Source of the DNA: Octadecabacter algicola
Lineage (GTDB): Bacteria > Pseudomonadota > Alphaproteobacteria > Rhodobacterales > Rhodobacteraceae
Length of the DNA: 64,000 nucleotides
Reading direction: 5' to 3'
Assembly (NCBI RefSeq): GCF_021532625.1
Contig: NZ_JAKGAR010000003.1
Span: 434,001-498,000, forward strand
The position numbers and the translations under genes were made by a program. Under the pieces are notes generated by a model, which made no database searches, was not told the DNA's origin, and saw only the letters and a program-made list of their open reading frames with translations. Positions 1 to 8,602 of the stretch are shown here, one piece after another. Position 1 is the first letter of the stretch. Every line of letters begins with the position of its first letter.

Positions 1-290
1 GTCCGAGCAAATGGCGGCAGGCTGGCCGTCACAATGACGGCGGCAACATTGTTTGGTCGAAACTGCTCGCCCGTTACATTTACCCCAAGCCTTTCGAGGA
101 TGTTGCTCATGATCTCTTCTGTGAACGGCGAATTTCGTAGACCATCCCCAGTCCCATTCAACCCAACAACAAGACCATATCCGACTAAATCGTTTGAACG
201 AACACCGTCAAACTCGACCAGGTCTTTGATCCGGATGGGTGAGGCGCAAGCTATGTTAGTCGAAAGAATTAGAAATAACGCGGCAAACAT
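1..290 (-). CDS. flgI: Flagellar P-ring protein FlgI (N-terminal part)
   Basis: This is the N-terminal 96 residues of the flagellar P-ring protein, which forms the periplasmic bushing of the rod in the peptidoglycan layer. The gene runs off the left edge of the window. The reading shows a signal peptide (MFAALFLILSTNIACA) followed by the family start RIKDLVEFDGVRSNDLVGYG and the VVGLNGTGDG motif, which is diagnostic of FlgI. It is the last visible gene of motB-flgE-flgK-flgL-flgI. I chose the ATG at 290; a TTG at 299 overlapping the flgL stop is an alternative. Export by Sec and partnership with FlgH are known for the family, not shown here. Confidence 0.93.
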   Translation of the reverse strand, partial: MFAALFLILSTNIACASPIRIKDLVEFDGVRSNDLVGYGLVVGLNGTGDGLRNSPFTEEIMSNILERLGVNVTGEQFRPNNVAAVIVTASLPPFAR

Positions 291-295
291 TCTGA

Positions 296-1306
296 TCAAC
301 GCAAATACTCCATTAATGAAAGGCGCGATAATCGCGCGGTTAGGGTATATTGGGTTTCCAACTGTTGCTGGACGGCCTGCAAGCGCGTGGCTGTTTCAAA
401 CGGATCGGCTAAAACCAAATCATTTCGCGCGATGCCGTAGGACGATTGTTGTGCCGAAATTCGAACGGACGCTTCTTCAACTTGGCCTTCAGCATAACCT
501 ATACGGGCTTGCAGGTTTACGAGTGGTGACGCGGCAGTCAAAAGTTCATCGCCGGCCTGCTTTTGCATCGCGCGTCGCGTGTCTAGGTCTAGCGATAACG
601 ACGTATCACCCGCCAGAGCACCAAGAGCCATCGCCTTCATGGTATCGCGAAGCGACGGGTCATCAGCGCGCGCATCAACGTTTATTGTTTGGTTCGAGCC
701 GACAGGACGAGTCATCGTACCCGTCTGGTCGCCTTGATAACCGAAAGTTTGAAACCCTCCTATTGGATCATCAAACCAAGTGTCCAAGGCCGCTTGAATA
801 TCTGCTTGAGTCGTAAGGCCCGAAACTGCAAGACGTATGTCTTCCATCATTAACTTTGGGTCCGACATTGGATTTGAATCCACATCATTGCCGCCAAATA
901 TACTGCGATCGCCAAAACGAGTGTTAAGTGTATTCACCGTCATTTCGAATCCAGAGAGTGAAATGCTGCTGACGTTCTCAATTTGAGACATAGAGCTTCC
1001 CGAATTTACGGTAAGAAGCGCGTCACTGATCGCAGATCTTTGCCCATCGATGCCGTCGAGCGCAATTTGCATTGTAGACAACAGCTGACTGACGCTAGTG
1101 CTGGACTGCGCGTAAGTCTCGAGCATCTCTAACTGGCGATCAATGCTATTCAACTTAGTTTGGTCGGCACCAAGATGGGCCGTGAGATCAGATTTCTCCC
1201 CCGTGGTTAGTTCTTCCACCAAAGTTTGCATGTCATTCTTTAGTGAAAGATTTGCCCGTGATGTCATGAAATATTGGCGCATGTCGCCAACCGTTGAGAC
1301 CGGCAT
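296..1306 (-). CDS. flgL: Flagellar hook-filament junction protein FlgL
   Basis: A 336-residue hook-associated protein 3 of the flagellin superfamily, which joins the hook to the filament. The N-terminal helical region (about residues 5-140, with SRANLSLKNDMQTLVEEL and TTGEKSDL) and the C-terminal helix (VRISAQQSSYGIARNDL, then an ATRLQAVQQQLETQY stretch) match the D0/D1 domains of FlgL rather than FliC. Its position directly after flgK (3-base gap) and before flgI supports FlgL over flagellin. It is exported by the flagellar type III system, so no signal peptide is expected or seen. Length is normal for alphaproteobacterial FlgL. Confidence 0.9.
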   Translation of the reverse strand: MPVSTVGDMRQYFMTSRANLSLKNDMQTLVEELTTGEKSDLTAHLGADQTKLNSIDRQLEMLETYAQSSTSVSQLLSTMQIALDGIDGQRSAISDALLTVNSGSSMSQIENVSSISLSGFEMTVNTLNTRFGDRSIFGGNDVDSNPMSDPKLMMEDIRLAVSGLTTQADIQAALDTWFDDPIGGFQTFGYQGDQTGTMTRPVGSNQTINVDARADDPSLRDTMKAMALGALAGDTSLSLDLDTRRAMQKQAGDELLTAASPLVNLQARIGYAEGQVEEASVRISAQQSSYGIARNDLVLADPFETATRLQAVQQQLETQYTLTARLSRLSLMEYLR

Positions 1307-1309
1307 GTA

Positions 1310-2755
1310 TTATAACTCCATCAAGGATTGCATCATCGTCTCGACCGCCTGTATGACACGAGCGTTCGCGGCATAGGCTTGCTCTACTCGAAGCAACATT
1401 TGCATCTCGTAATCGCTGTCCACGCCATTAGCCGCTTCAGCTTCTTGCAGACTTGCCCAGCGAGCGGTTGCGAAACTGAGTTCCGCCTCAAACTCAAGAC
1501 GTTGACTTCCGACCTTTCCCTCAAAGGACGACGCTCGACCCGCCGCACTTTGTTGAACTGGGTCGTTTGCTGTGCTTTTCGTTGCTGTGAGTGCTGACGA
1601 ATAGGCCTGCAGTAAGCTGGCGTTGCCTGAGGGGCCCGCTACGGCTGCATTTATGCCATCTCGCAAATTGGTCAACGTGCCACCCTGATCAGGGTCAACT
1701 GCAGCGTTAACGGAAATTCGTCCTGCCAAGCCTGTCGAATTGGCAGCATCGAAAGCTGCACCTGCGTCCGTGAAAAGCCCCGCGTCACCCGCTACCAATG
1801 TTGGATCAACATTAGGGTCCTGAAACCGCTCCATTAAATCGGCGGCAATATTGTCGAGTCCTTCCTGTGCCGTAACCAATTCAACGTCACGTGCTTGGAA
1901 TGCGGCACCAAGGGATCCGCCTGAAAGTTTGCCTAAACCATCGCTCGCAATAGGCTGGCCATCAAGGGTTATGCCAGATAACCCGCCGCTAGCGAGGGTC
2001 ATGTCCGGTACAATTGTGTTATTTTGCGTAAAGCCGAACTGCTTGGCCTTACCCTCTAACAACGTTTCACCGTCCGGTGTCATTAAAGCGACCTGACCGC
2101 CATCGCGGTCCAGCTCTCTGACTGGGACGATCTCCGAGATATCATCGATAATTTGCTGCCGTTGATCCATCAAACTTGACGGGTCGCCACCGGTGTTTCG
2201 CGAATATGTAATATCAGCGTTCAACTGTTCAACTTGAGTCAACCGAGTATTGAGAAGATCAACCTGCTCAGCAATGGATGCATCCGCTTCTTCTCGAAGG
2301 GTTTGTACGCTTTCAGATGCATTATTTAAGCTTTTGGCGACGCCACTTATCCGATTGGCCAGCGTCGAAAGGGCAATCGGGGACGATGGATCAGATGCTG
2401 CATCCACCAGCGACGCCTCTAACGCAACAATGTAGGATGAGATCGACCCGTCTTCTCCCGTACGTCCAACGGTATCCTCAACTTGGCTCATCGTTGATAC
2501 AAGGGATCCATACTCCCCAATGCTTGTTTCTGCCAAACGGCGGTCCGACAGAACACCGCGATCAACGTGCCGAATAACCGAGCCGACCTCGACACCGCTG
2601 CCTAGCCCACCAATAGACGCGGCAGACAAGCTGAGAGTGCGTCGCCCATACCCGTCGGTCAACGAGTTCGCCAAGTTTGACGATACGACTTCGGCAGTTC
2701 GAGAAGCCGCATTCATGCCAGATAAGGCGTTGGAGAGTGAATTGGAGATACTCAT
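1310..2755 (-). CDS. flgK: Flagellar hook-associated protein FlgK
   Basis: A 481-residue hook-associated protein 1. The N-terminus carries the flagellar rod/hook signature (SLSNALSGMNAASRTAEVVS followed by NLANSLTDGYGRR), and the C-terminus ends in the helix common to axial proteins (AYAANARVIQAVETMMQ). The middle is variable and rich in D, G and S, as usual for FlgK. It sits between flgE and flgL in one minus-strand operon with gaps of 20 and 3 bases. FlgK forms the first junction ring on the hook and is secreted by the flagellar export apparatus. It is at the short end of the family size range but both conserved ends are present. Confidence 0.93.
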   Translation of the reverse strand: MSISNSLSNALSGMNAASRTAEVVSSNLANSLTDGYGRRTLSLSAASIGGLGSGVEVGSVIRHVDRGVLSDRRLAETSIGEYGSLVSTMSQVEDTVGRTGEDGSISSYIVALEASLVDAASDPSSPIALSTLANRISGVAKSLNNASESVQTLREEADASIAEQVDLLNTRLTQVEQLNADITYSRNTGGDPSSLMDQRQQIIDDISEIVPVRELDRDGGQVALMTPDGETLLEGKAKQFGFTQNNTIVPDMTLASGGLSGITLDGQPIASDGLGKLSGGSLGAAFQARDVELVTAQEGLDNIAADLMERFQDPNVDPTLVAGDAGLFTDAGAAFDAANSTGLAGRISVNAAVDPDQGGTLTNLRDGINAAVAGPSGNASLLQAYSSALTATKSTANDPVQQSAAGRASSFEGKVGSQRLEFEAELSFATARWASLQEAEAANGVDSDYEMQMLLRVEQAYAANARVIQAVETMMQSLMEL

Positions 2756-2775
2756 GGTCCGGCTACCTCATTGGC

Positions 2776-4083
2776 TTAGCGTTTGATATTTGTAGTTTCC
2801 TGCAGCATTTCATCGACGGTCTGAATGACCTTCGCATTTGATGAATAAGCGCGTTGGGTTTGAATAAGATTGGTGAGCTCCCCCGCAACATCAGTTGCGG
2901 ATTCTTCGCGCGCATAACTGACGATGTCGCCGGTTGGCCCATCGGTTGCATCCCAGAGATAGAACTCACCACTTTCTGGAGTGACAGAATAGCTTTGATG
3001 ATCTTCGGTCGCCAAGCCATTGGTGTTCGACACATCTACCAATGGAATTTGATAGATCTTACGAGAAACCCCGGTATCGAAGAAGGCATGGACGTATCCA
3101 TTCTCATCAACTTCTACCGACGTCATATTGCCAACCGGTGAACCATCCTTCGAAATGGAAATCGGGGCGAAGGTATCGGACAACTGAGTCATTCCATCAG
3201 CTTCCCCGATCAGACCTATATCGATATCAATGTCTAGGTTACCACCCGAGACGGCGACAGAAACTGTACCTTCAGCAGCGTCATACGCCCCACCGACCGC
3301 ATCTGTTATCGACAGAAGCCGCCCGCCTAGACCTGGGGAATCGTCGAATTGTAGTGTGTAATTGCCCACGATTGTGCCGTCTGAACTGTCCTCGATCAAC
3401 ATTGTCCATTCATTCGATGCGCCCGTTGCGGGAACAGATGGTGAAAAGCTAATCGATAGGTTCTCTGCGGTTCCCAAGTTGTCGAAATACTCGATTGAAA
3501 GTTCTTGAGTTTCTCCAGATGAGCCTGCTTCTGTTTCCGCTGCTGGAAGATTAACGGCAAGTTCAATTTGCGTCGTTGGATCGCTCGCGAATTGTTGCGA
3601 GTTAACTTGGATCGGTTCTAGACCACCGATACTGTCTCGAGGAAAAGCTGGTATTGTCCCATCCGGATCGGCCGGCCACCCAAGCAGAACCAGCCCGCTT
3701 GTCGTCGTGAGATACCCATCAGAATCAGGACGGAAAGATCCAGTTGATGCCAGTCGCATCGGAAAATCAGTGCCGCTCTCAGAAGATACAGATGATCCTT
3801 CGGTAACTGGCAGCATACCGGTACCACGAACGGCAAGATCCGTCGCATTGGACGTCGCAACAAGAGGGCCACGTTCATCGATCATCCGTTGAGTGGTCAC
3901 TCTCACACCACCAGCCGTGTATGTCCCTTTATTGCTGCTGATGACCATTGAATGAAAATCGGCGACCGAACGCTTGTATCCATATGTCGCGGAGTTCGCG
4001 ATATTGTCGGAGATTGTTGCAAGGCGGCTCGCGTTCGCAGCGAGCCCCGCCACCCCAGCGTTCAGGGAAGATGAAATTGTCAT
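2776..4083 (-). CDS. flgE: Flagellar hook protein FlgE
   Basis: A 435-residue hook protein, the building block of the flexible joint between basal body and filament. The N-terminus has the rod/hook signature (ISSSLNAGVAGLAANASRLA, then NIANSATYGYKRS), and the C-terminus carries the conserved axial-protein end (NLIQTQRAYSSNAKVIQTVD, about residues 408-427). The central region contains the FlgE/F/G-type SGSFRPDSDGYL and TTSGLVLLG patterns around residues 110-135. It is first of flgE-flgK-flgL-flgI and lies 89 bases downstream of motB, so it may have its own promoter in that gap. Length fits FlgE and is longer than FlgF or FlgG. Confidence 0.92.
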   Translation of the reverse strand: MTISSSLNAGVAGLAANASRLATISDNIANSATYGYKRSVADFHSMVISSNKGTYTAGGVRVTTQRMIDERGPLVATSNATDLAVRGTGMLPVTEGSSVSSESGTDFPMRLASTGSFRPDSDGYLTTTSGLVLLGWPADPDGTIPAFPRDSIGGLEPIQVNSQQFASDPTTQIELAVNLPAAETEAGSSGETQELSIEYFDNLGTAENLSISFSPSVPATGASNEWTMLIEDSSDGTIVGNYTLQFDDSPGLGGRLLSITDAVGGAYDAAEGTVSVAVSGGNLDIDIDIGLIGEADGMTQLSDTFAPISISKDGSPVGNMTSVEVDENGYVHAFFDTGVSRKIYQIPLVDVSNTNGLATEDHQSYSVTPESGEFYLWDATDGPTGDIVSYAREESATDVAGELTNLIQTQRAYSSNAKVIQTVDEMLQETTNIKR

Positions 4084-4172
4084 AGTCTTGGCCTTTCTGT
4101 CGCAAGGAACTAAATTCTCTCCCCTTGCCTACAGCCCTGCCCTTAACCGGTCCCTAATAGATAAAATGTGAC

Positions 4173-4991
4173 TTAGTTCTCGACCCGGAGCAGAGTTATC
4201 TCGATCCGGTCATTGCGGACAGATAACGAATCTTCATGGGCTAAATCACGATCGGCGTTGCCGGTAATACGCGCAATCCTTGCGGAATCGAGATTCCCTG
4301 CCTCAAGCAAAAGACGAACAACCTCGGCACGTCCGGTGGATATTTCCCAAACTTCGCGATCCGCAACAACCAATGGAACCGAACGCGTATGACCCTCAAT
4401 GGCAACGGGGTTCGTTACAATCGAGAACACACGAGCAAACATCGCGCTTAACTGAACAAGAACAGGGGCTGGATCAGCAGTTTCACTGTCAAACAACGGT
4501 GCACCTTCGCGGGCGAACACCTCAATGATTAGGCCTTCGTCGGTTAGCCGCGTCACCACGTGCCGCAACGCTTCTTGCTGCACAAGGCTTTCACCGCCAA
4601 TTCCTAGAAGTCGGGCTTCGATGTCTTGCAATGCTGCAACTTCAGCAGCAGCAGCCTCTCCACCAGACAGACCACCATCCAGAGGAACAGAGTCCGCGGC
4701 CCCTGATCCATCTTCGATCATTGCATCTTCAGCCATCATACTTGAACCACCAAACATTCCATCCCCACCACCAGAAATTCGGACCACGGGGATTGTCGGC
4801 GAAAAGTAGTCGGCAAGACCTTTGCGCTGCTGTTCTGTCGTCGCATTAAGCAGCCACATCAACAGGAAGAAGGCCATCATGGCCGTCACGAAATCGGCGT
4901 AAGCAACTTTCCAAGCGCCACCATGATGACCGCCGCCGGCGATAACCTTTTTACGTTTAATGATAACTGGTGCGTTTGACCCATGCGCCAT
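4173..4991 (-). CDS. motB: Flagellar motor stator protein MotB
   Basis: A 272-residue MotB/OmpA-type stator subunit that anchors the MotA/MotB ion channel to peptidoglycan. Residues about 26-50 form the single membrane segment (AWKVAYADFVTAMMAFFLLM), with Asp33 as the expected ion-binding residue. The C-terminal half carries an OmpA-like peptidoglycan-binding domain (AIEGHTRSVPL, then WEISTGRAEVV and the DRIEITLL end). I chose the ATG at 4991 because GGAG lies six bases before it; an ATG at 5003 is in frame but has no spaced ribosome site. No motA is seen in the window; it may lie elsewhere. It heads the flagellar genes and follows a glycan-type operon on the same strand. Confidence 0.92.
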   Translation of the reverse strand: MAHGSNAPVIIKRKKVIAGGGHHGGAWKVAYADFVTAMMAFFLLMWLLNATTEQQRKGLADYFSPTIPVVRISGGGDGMFGGSSMMAEDAMIEDGSGAADSVPLDGGLSGGEAAAAEVAALQDIEARLLGIGGESLVQQEALRHVVTRLTDEGLIIEVFAREGAPLFDSETADPAPVLVQLSAMFARVFSIVTNPVAIEGHTRSVPLVVADREVWEISTGRAEVVRLLLEAGNLDSARIARITGNADRDLAHEDSLSVRNDRIEITLLRVEN

Positions 4992-5059
4992 TGCGAACTC
5001 CATTCCTGATTAAAGATGGGTGTACCGCGAGGACATACAAATGCTGTGATCGAATTGTG

Positions 5060-5827
5060 TTACACTTGGGGCGAACGTTTAAAATACATCTCATCGGGTC
5101 CACAGAATTCGATCAGGTCATAACCATTCTCATCCATGATCTTCTTGATCTCTGGTGTGCCGGTATTGTTTTCGATCGACCAGATTTTCACATCATGCTT
5201 ATCAAATGGGAACGACTTGAGGCACTCAATCTCGCCACCCTCGATATCGAGAGAGATGAAGTCGGGATTTACCAAGTCCAACTGATTAAGGACACCAGAC
5301 AAGGTCATCGTCTTTACTTTCACCACGTTCTCTTTGTGGCGCTTGTCATTGCGCACCCGACCTAGGAGCGCCTTGTCATAACTGTCCACCAACCCGCTCA
5401 TTTGGGTGTAACCTTCGGTGATCTCAATAAAGTCGGCTTCACCTTCAGATGCCGCAATGGCGACTTCTACGCAGGGGCAAGACCGATTGACTTTAGCGCG
5501 TTCAATTTGTGCTCGAACTGGTTCAACCAAAGCACCAGTCCAGCCGCGGTCCGTCTCGAGAAAGAATGTATTTGACCCTGTGACGCCGTCATACCCGCCA
5601 ACATCCACGAATGTTCCGCCCCGCTTCTGTTCCAGCGCGGTGTCGACAACGCGATCCTGTCCAGCTTGGGACATATATCCGTAAAGCGGCGACAGCATTT
5701 GCTGCACTTCGTGATAACGCCGAATTGCAGGTCCCCGAGAACGCGAGCGGTCCTTTTGCAACTGTGCACCCAGTTTCTTAGCTTCTTTTCGTAACAGGCG
5801 GCGTGCTTCATTAATATTTTCGCTCAT
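5060..5827 (-). CDS. FkbM family SAM-dependent methyltransferase
   Basis: A 255-residue FkbM-type methyltransferase, a family that O-methylates sugars and polyketides. The glycine-rich SAM motif FVDVGGYDGVTGSNT lies at about residues 73-87, and the acidic motif PDFISLDIEGGEIECL near residue 190 is the usual FkbM second signature. The start overlaps the stop of the upstream DUF6165-like gene by four bases (ATGA). It is the last of four tightly linked genes that include a TPR/GT9-like glycosyltransferase, so methylation of a surface or flagellar glycan is a reasonable inference. The substrate cannot be told from the sequence. Lys/Arg-rich residues 9-36 precede the domain. Confidence 0.87.
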   Translation of the reverse strand: MSENINEARRLLRKEAKKLGAQLQKDRSRSRGPAIRRYHEVQQMLSPLYGYMSQAGQDRVVDTALEQKRGGTFVDVGGYDGVTGSNTFFLETDRGWTGALVEPVRAQIERAKVNRSCPCVEVAIAASEGEADFIEITEGYTQMSGLVDSYDKALLGRVRNDKRHKENVVKVKTMTLSGVLNQLDLVNPDFISLDIEGGEIECLKSFPFDKHDVKIWSIENNTGTPEIKKIMDENGYDLIEFCGPDEMYFKRSPQV

Positions 5828-6228
5828 GTTTCGACTCCATGGTCTGAATAGGATTTTTCTTCGATCAGGCTCGATCCAAGCAATAGGTTTATTCGTTTCT
5901 TAACATCCGACCGGCGGTCATTCGTGATGTATACAGCGCGAGCAAGACGAATGAATTTTTCGCCAAAGTCCTTGGACCTTTCGCAATCGCGAATATCATC
6001 TTCAATGTTCCAAAGCTCTGCGTTGATCTCGTAAAGCTCTTCCCACAGGACGTCCAGTTCCGGGCTGGCTGGCACCTGTGTCTTTGCGGTTTTCATCAGA
6101 ACACCTTTTTCAACGCGCACATTTGCGACCTTCGTGACGTCAGAAATACGTTCTTCTTTGAGACGCAGAATCGTCAGCTTGTCGATCAACTCACCCGGAG
6201 CCGTCGGAACCAATATATGGTCAACCAT
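5824..6228 (-). CDS. DUF6165-like protein
   Basis: A 134-residue protein beginning MVDHILVPTAPGELIDKLTI. The N-terminal GELIDKLTILRLKEERI pattern and the acidic, helical middle (ELDVLWEELYEINAELW, then IEDDIRDCE) resemble the DUF6165 family, which has no established function and is often found next to TPR and glycosyltransferase genes. No signal peptide, membrane segment or catalytic motif is visible. The ATG at 6228 overlaps the end of the TPR/GT gene by eight bases and has AAGG upstream; a longer in-frame start at 6246 lies inside that gene. Tight coupling on both sides indicates it works with its neighbours. Family name assigned from memory of the motif only. Confidence 0.72.
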   Translation of the reverse strand: MVDHILVPTAPGELIDKLTILRLKEERISDVTKVANVRVEKGVLMKTAKTQVPASPELDVLWEELYEINAELWNIEDDIRDCERSKDFGEKFIRLARAVYITNDRRSDVKKRINLLLGSSLIEEKSYSDHGVET

Positions 6229-7588
6229 ATGCCTTTGCCTTTTCAACTAGTGCGGCCGTTGCTGCATCAAATGCCGATGCCCAATCTTGCGGAGTTTCTT
6301 GTCGAAACAGACGCATCGATGGATACCAGTCAGTCGCCTCACCAGCGTGACGATAAACCCAAAATGCATCCCAATGCAGCATGACCCACGTCGGAACACC
6401 CAAAGACCCAGCAATATGCGCGGTTGCAGTGTCGGATGTAATAACTAGATCCATCTCCTGCATGGTTGCAGCAGCATCGGCAAAATCTCGGTCCGTGCTA
6501 GCCGTATCAATCATGAGGGCGTTGCTTCCGTCCTTTTGATACGCGTCCAGAAACGGACCCTTATAAAGCGAGAACAACTGCACATTGGGAATAGCAGCCA
6601 TCGGCAAAAACTCTCGGTGGGTAAACGACCTAAACGTATTACCCTTGTAGGTAGCAGACCCAGACCACACGACGCCGACTTTGAACGATTTGCGATGGGG
6701 CGCAGAAAAAACCTTAGCGCGTTTTGTAGAGTCATCGGGAATATTGAGGCGCGTGGGCGGCGGTACAACTCCTGCTTCATCAGCTGCATAAGTGATCTTG
6801 GGAAGATCCATAAGGTTCAACCATAGATCTACCGGATCGTCCTTGCCGACCTGCGAACCAATCCAATCGACACCGTCTATTCCATCCAACAATCGCAAGA
6901 GCGGCTTTTTCGCGATCAACCTGATCTTTGCACCTTTAGCTGCAACGAGCGGGATAAACCGTGCCAACAACACCATGTCGCCAAAACCCTGCTCAGGAAA
7001 AACGAGAAGCGTTTTTCCTTTAACAGTCATGCCTTCTTCCCATTTCGGGAACGGAACCTGCGGCAAGTCAAGTTCATCTGAATCCCAACGCGCGTCATAA
7101 GACCGGAATGCAGGACCGTACCGCCCGGCGCCAAGTTGCGCGAAAGCGAGCTGTAGTTTGATTTCAAACTCGTCTGGAAACTCTGAAACCTTAGGTGTCA
7201 GATAATCAATTGCCGCCTGATAGTCGCCCATGCCCCTAAAACACCGTCCAATCATAGCGTGATGCATCAGATGACTTGGGTCTTCCTTAAGAGACGCTTT
7301 GCGCAATTCAATCGATTTTGCATAGCCACCCGTGTCCGATAGAATGTTCGCGTAGTTGTTGCGAACACCTTTATCTTCCGGCGCCAGTGCATAGGCTCGC
7401 TCTTGTGCGATCTTGCCCATCTCATGTTGACCGCGAGTCCGATAAAGCGACCCTAGGTTTGTCCATATACCGGCATCACTGGGGTTCTGAGCCAGATAGT
7501 TCGCATAAGACTGCAATGCTTCATCATAGCGGCCAGCCTTATGAGCATTTACTGCGGCTATACGCGCGGCCCTTGCGTCGTCTGCCAT
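6221..7588 (-). CDS. TPR protein with GT9-like glycosyltransferase domain
   Basis: A 455-residue two-part protein. Residues about 5-150 are tetratricopeptide repeats (HKAGRYDEALQSYANYLAQN, then IWTNLGSLYRTRGQHEMGKI). The C-terminal part (about 190-430) resembles heptosyltransferase-type (GT9) domains: LLVFPEQGFGDMVLLARFIP near 195, and a DLVITSDTATAHIAGSLGVP donor-site-like motif near 380. TPR-GT9 proteins are common in bacteria that glycosylate flagellins or surface polymers. It is second in the four-gene set, three bases after the unknown protein at 7592-8380 and overlapping the DUF6165-like gene. The acceptor is unknown. A cytoplasmic location is expected because no signal or membrane segment is seen. 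Confidence 0.82.
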   Translation of the reverse strand: MADDARAARIAAVNAHKAGRYDEALQSYANYLAQNPSDAGIWTNLGSLYRTRGQHEMGKIAQERAYALAPEDKGVRNNYANILSDTGGYAKSIELRKASLKEDPSHLMHHAMIGRCFRGMGDYQAAIDYLTPKVSEFPDEFEIKLQLAFAQLGAGRYGPAFRSYDARWDSDELDLPQVPFPKWEEGMTVKGKTLLVFPEQGFGDMVLLARFIPLVAAKGAKIRLIAKKPLLRLLDGIDGVDWIGSQVGKDDPVDLWLNLMDLPKITYAADEAGVVPPPTRLNIPDDSTKRAKVFSAPHRKSFKVGVVWSGSATYKGNTFRSFTHREFLPMAAIPNVQLFSLYKGPFLDAYQKDGSNALMIDTASTDRDFADAAATMQEMDLVITSDTATAHIAGSLGVPTWVMLHWDAFWVYRHAGEATDWYPSMRLFRQETPQDWASAFDAATAALVEKAKAYG

Positions 7589-7591
7589 CGC

Positions 7592-8380
7592 TTAGCCCTT
7601 GTCGCGCTTGCGGGAGACTGGCTTCAACAGTGTTTCTGGCCGGCGTTCTTCAGCCGCTTCAAACAGGCTAAATGTCTGGTTCACGTAGTTCACTGCACCT
7701 GAAATCAGATCCATGTATTCTTGCAACTCAGGCGTCAGTTCAGTCTCGGTCACAGATACAGGGCGTTCTGGGGACTGAGTTTCAAACCCCATGTAGAATA
7801 ATGGATCACCCCGTTTGATTTTGATCGGCTTGTCCGTCTCATGCCATTCGAACGCCCACATCAAAGGGCGCGGCCAAACATTGATCGGGAACCGGCCGCC
7901 AAAAATCGTGCCGGGAAGTGGGTCTTTGTTGTAATGCATGAACGGGCTGACTTGGCTGGCGTAGACAGGTTCATCAGAGATGAAGACATAGGGCAATGAC
8001 AGCTGGATTGTAGGGATGCCCTTGGTGCGCCATTCCACCTCTGAGGTCATGTGAAGTTTTTCACCGAGCTTGCTCGCACGAATGTTGGACTGTGTGCCCG
8101 CCAAATTGCGCAGCACAGGATTACCTTTGTCGTCACGCGCGAAACCGATGTGGATGTCAAACGGGCATTTCACCATGAAATACCGGCTTTCCATATTGAT
8201 CACAGCTGGGCAGCGTGACGCCGATTTTGCGTGTTCGCGATTCATCTCTACGGATCGAACACGTTCGGGCGCATCGTAAATGATTCCGCCCTTTTTATCG
8301 TTTAGAAACCAACCCACTTGAACGGGACCGCGCCCAGTCTCGGTGTCTTTAGTGTTCTCGAATGCCACTGAAAGGCGCAT
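7592..8380 (-). CDS. Conserved protein of unknown function
   Basis: A 262-residue soluble protein that I cannot assign to a family with confidence. It starts MRLSVAFENT and has no signal peptide or membrane segment. Conspicuous patches are FMVKCPFDIHIGFARDDKGN around residue 68, a proline/tryptophan-rich stretch FPINVWPRPLMWAFEWHE around residue 165, and a charged C-terminus (ETLLKPVSRKRDKG). I chose the ATG at 8380 because GGAGAAGG lies just upstream; the open frame extends to 8614, but that part overlaps the divergent promoter region and looks non-coding. It is the first gene of the TPR/GT9-DUF6165-FkbM set, so a role in glycan modification is inferred from context only. A DUF6065-type relationship crossed my mind but is unverified. 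Confidence 0.7.
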   Translation of the reverse strand: MRLSVAFENTKDTETGRGPVQVGWFLNDKKGGIIYDAPERVRSVEMNREHAKSASRCPAVINMESRYFMVKCPFDIHIGFARDDKGNPVLRNLAGTQSNIRASKLGEKLHMTSEVEWRTKGIPTIQLSLPYVFISDEPVYASQVSPFMHYNKDPLPGTIFGGRFPINVWPRPLMWAFEWHETDKPIKIKRGDPLFYMGFETQSPERPVSVTETELTPELQEYMDLISGAVNYVNQTFSLFEAAEERRPETLLKPVSRKRDKG

Positions 8381-8602
8381 CGCCTTCTCCAATACTGCTC
8401 TTTTTGGGGGATAGAATCGCAATCCCGCGGTCAAGTCAAAGACTGGGGAAGAATAAGCAGTCGAACTGGCACCAAAACAGCGCGGTTTAGGTGAAACTGT
8501 GGCGCCGATAGATATCTGTGCACGACAAAGGGTGTCGCAAACGAACCTAGACAGAGCAGATCTGGAATGGTCTCGTTTAAAGGCACAGTTGGAGAGAACG
8601 CC
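8381..8602. promoter_or_regulatory. Divergent intergenic promoter region
   Basis: This 222-base gap separates the minus-strand glycan-type operon (start 8380) from the plus-strand FAD/GcvT oxidoreductase (start 8603). Both operons must start transcription here. Ribosome sites are clear at both ends (GGAGAAGG before 8380 on the minus strand, GGAGAG before 8603 on the plus strand). I see no convincing -35/-10 pair, riboswitch or strong palindrome within it. Confidence 0.4.

Noticed and set aside
34-816. Plus-strand open frame of 260 codons
   Set aside because: It is antisense to flgL and flgI, has no ribosome site and no recognisable protein features; the minus-strand genes are certain.
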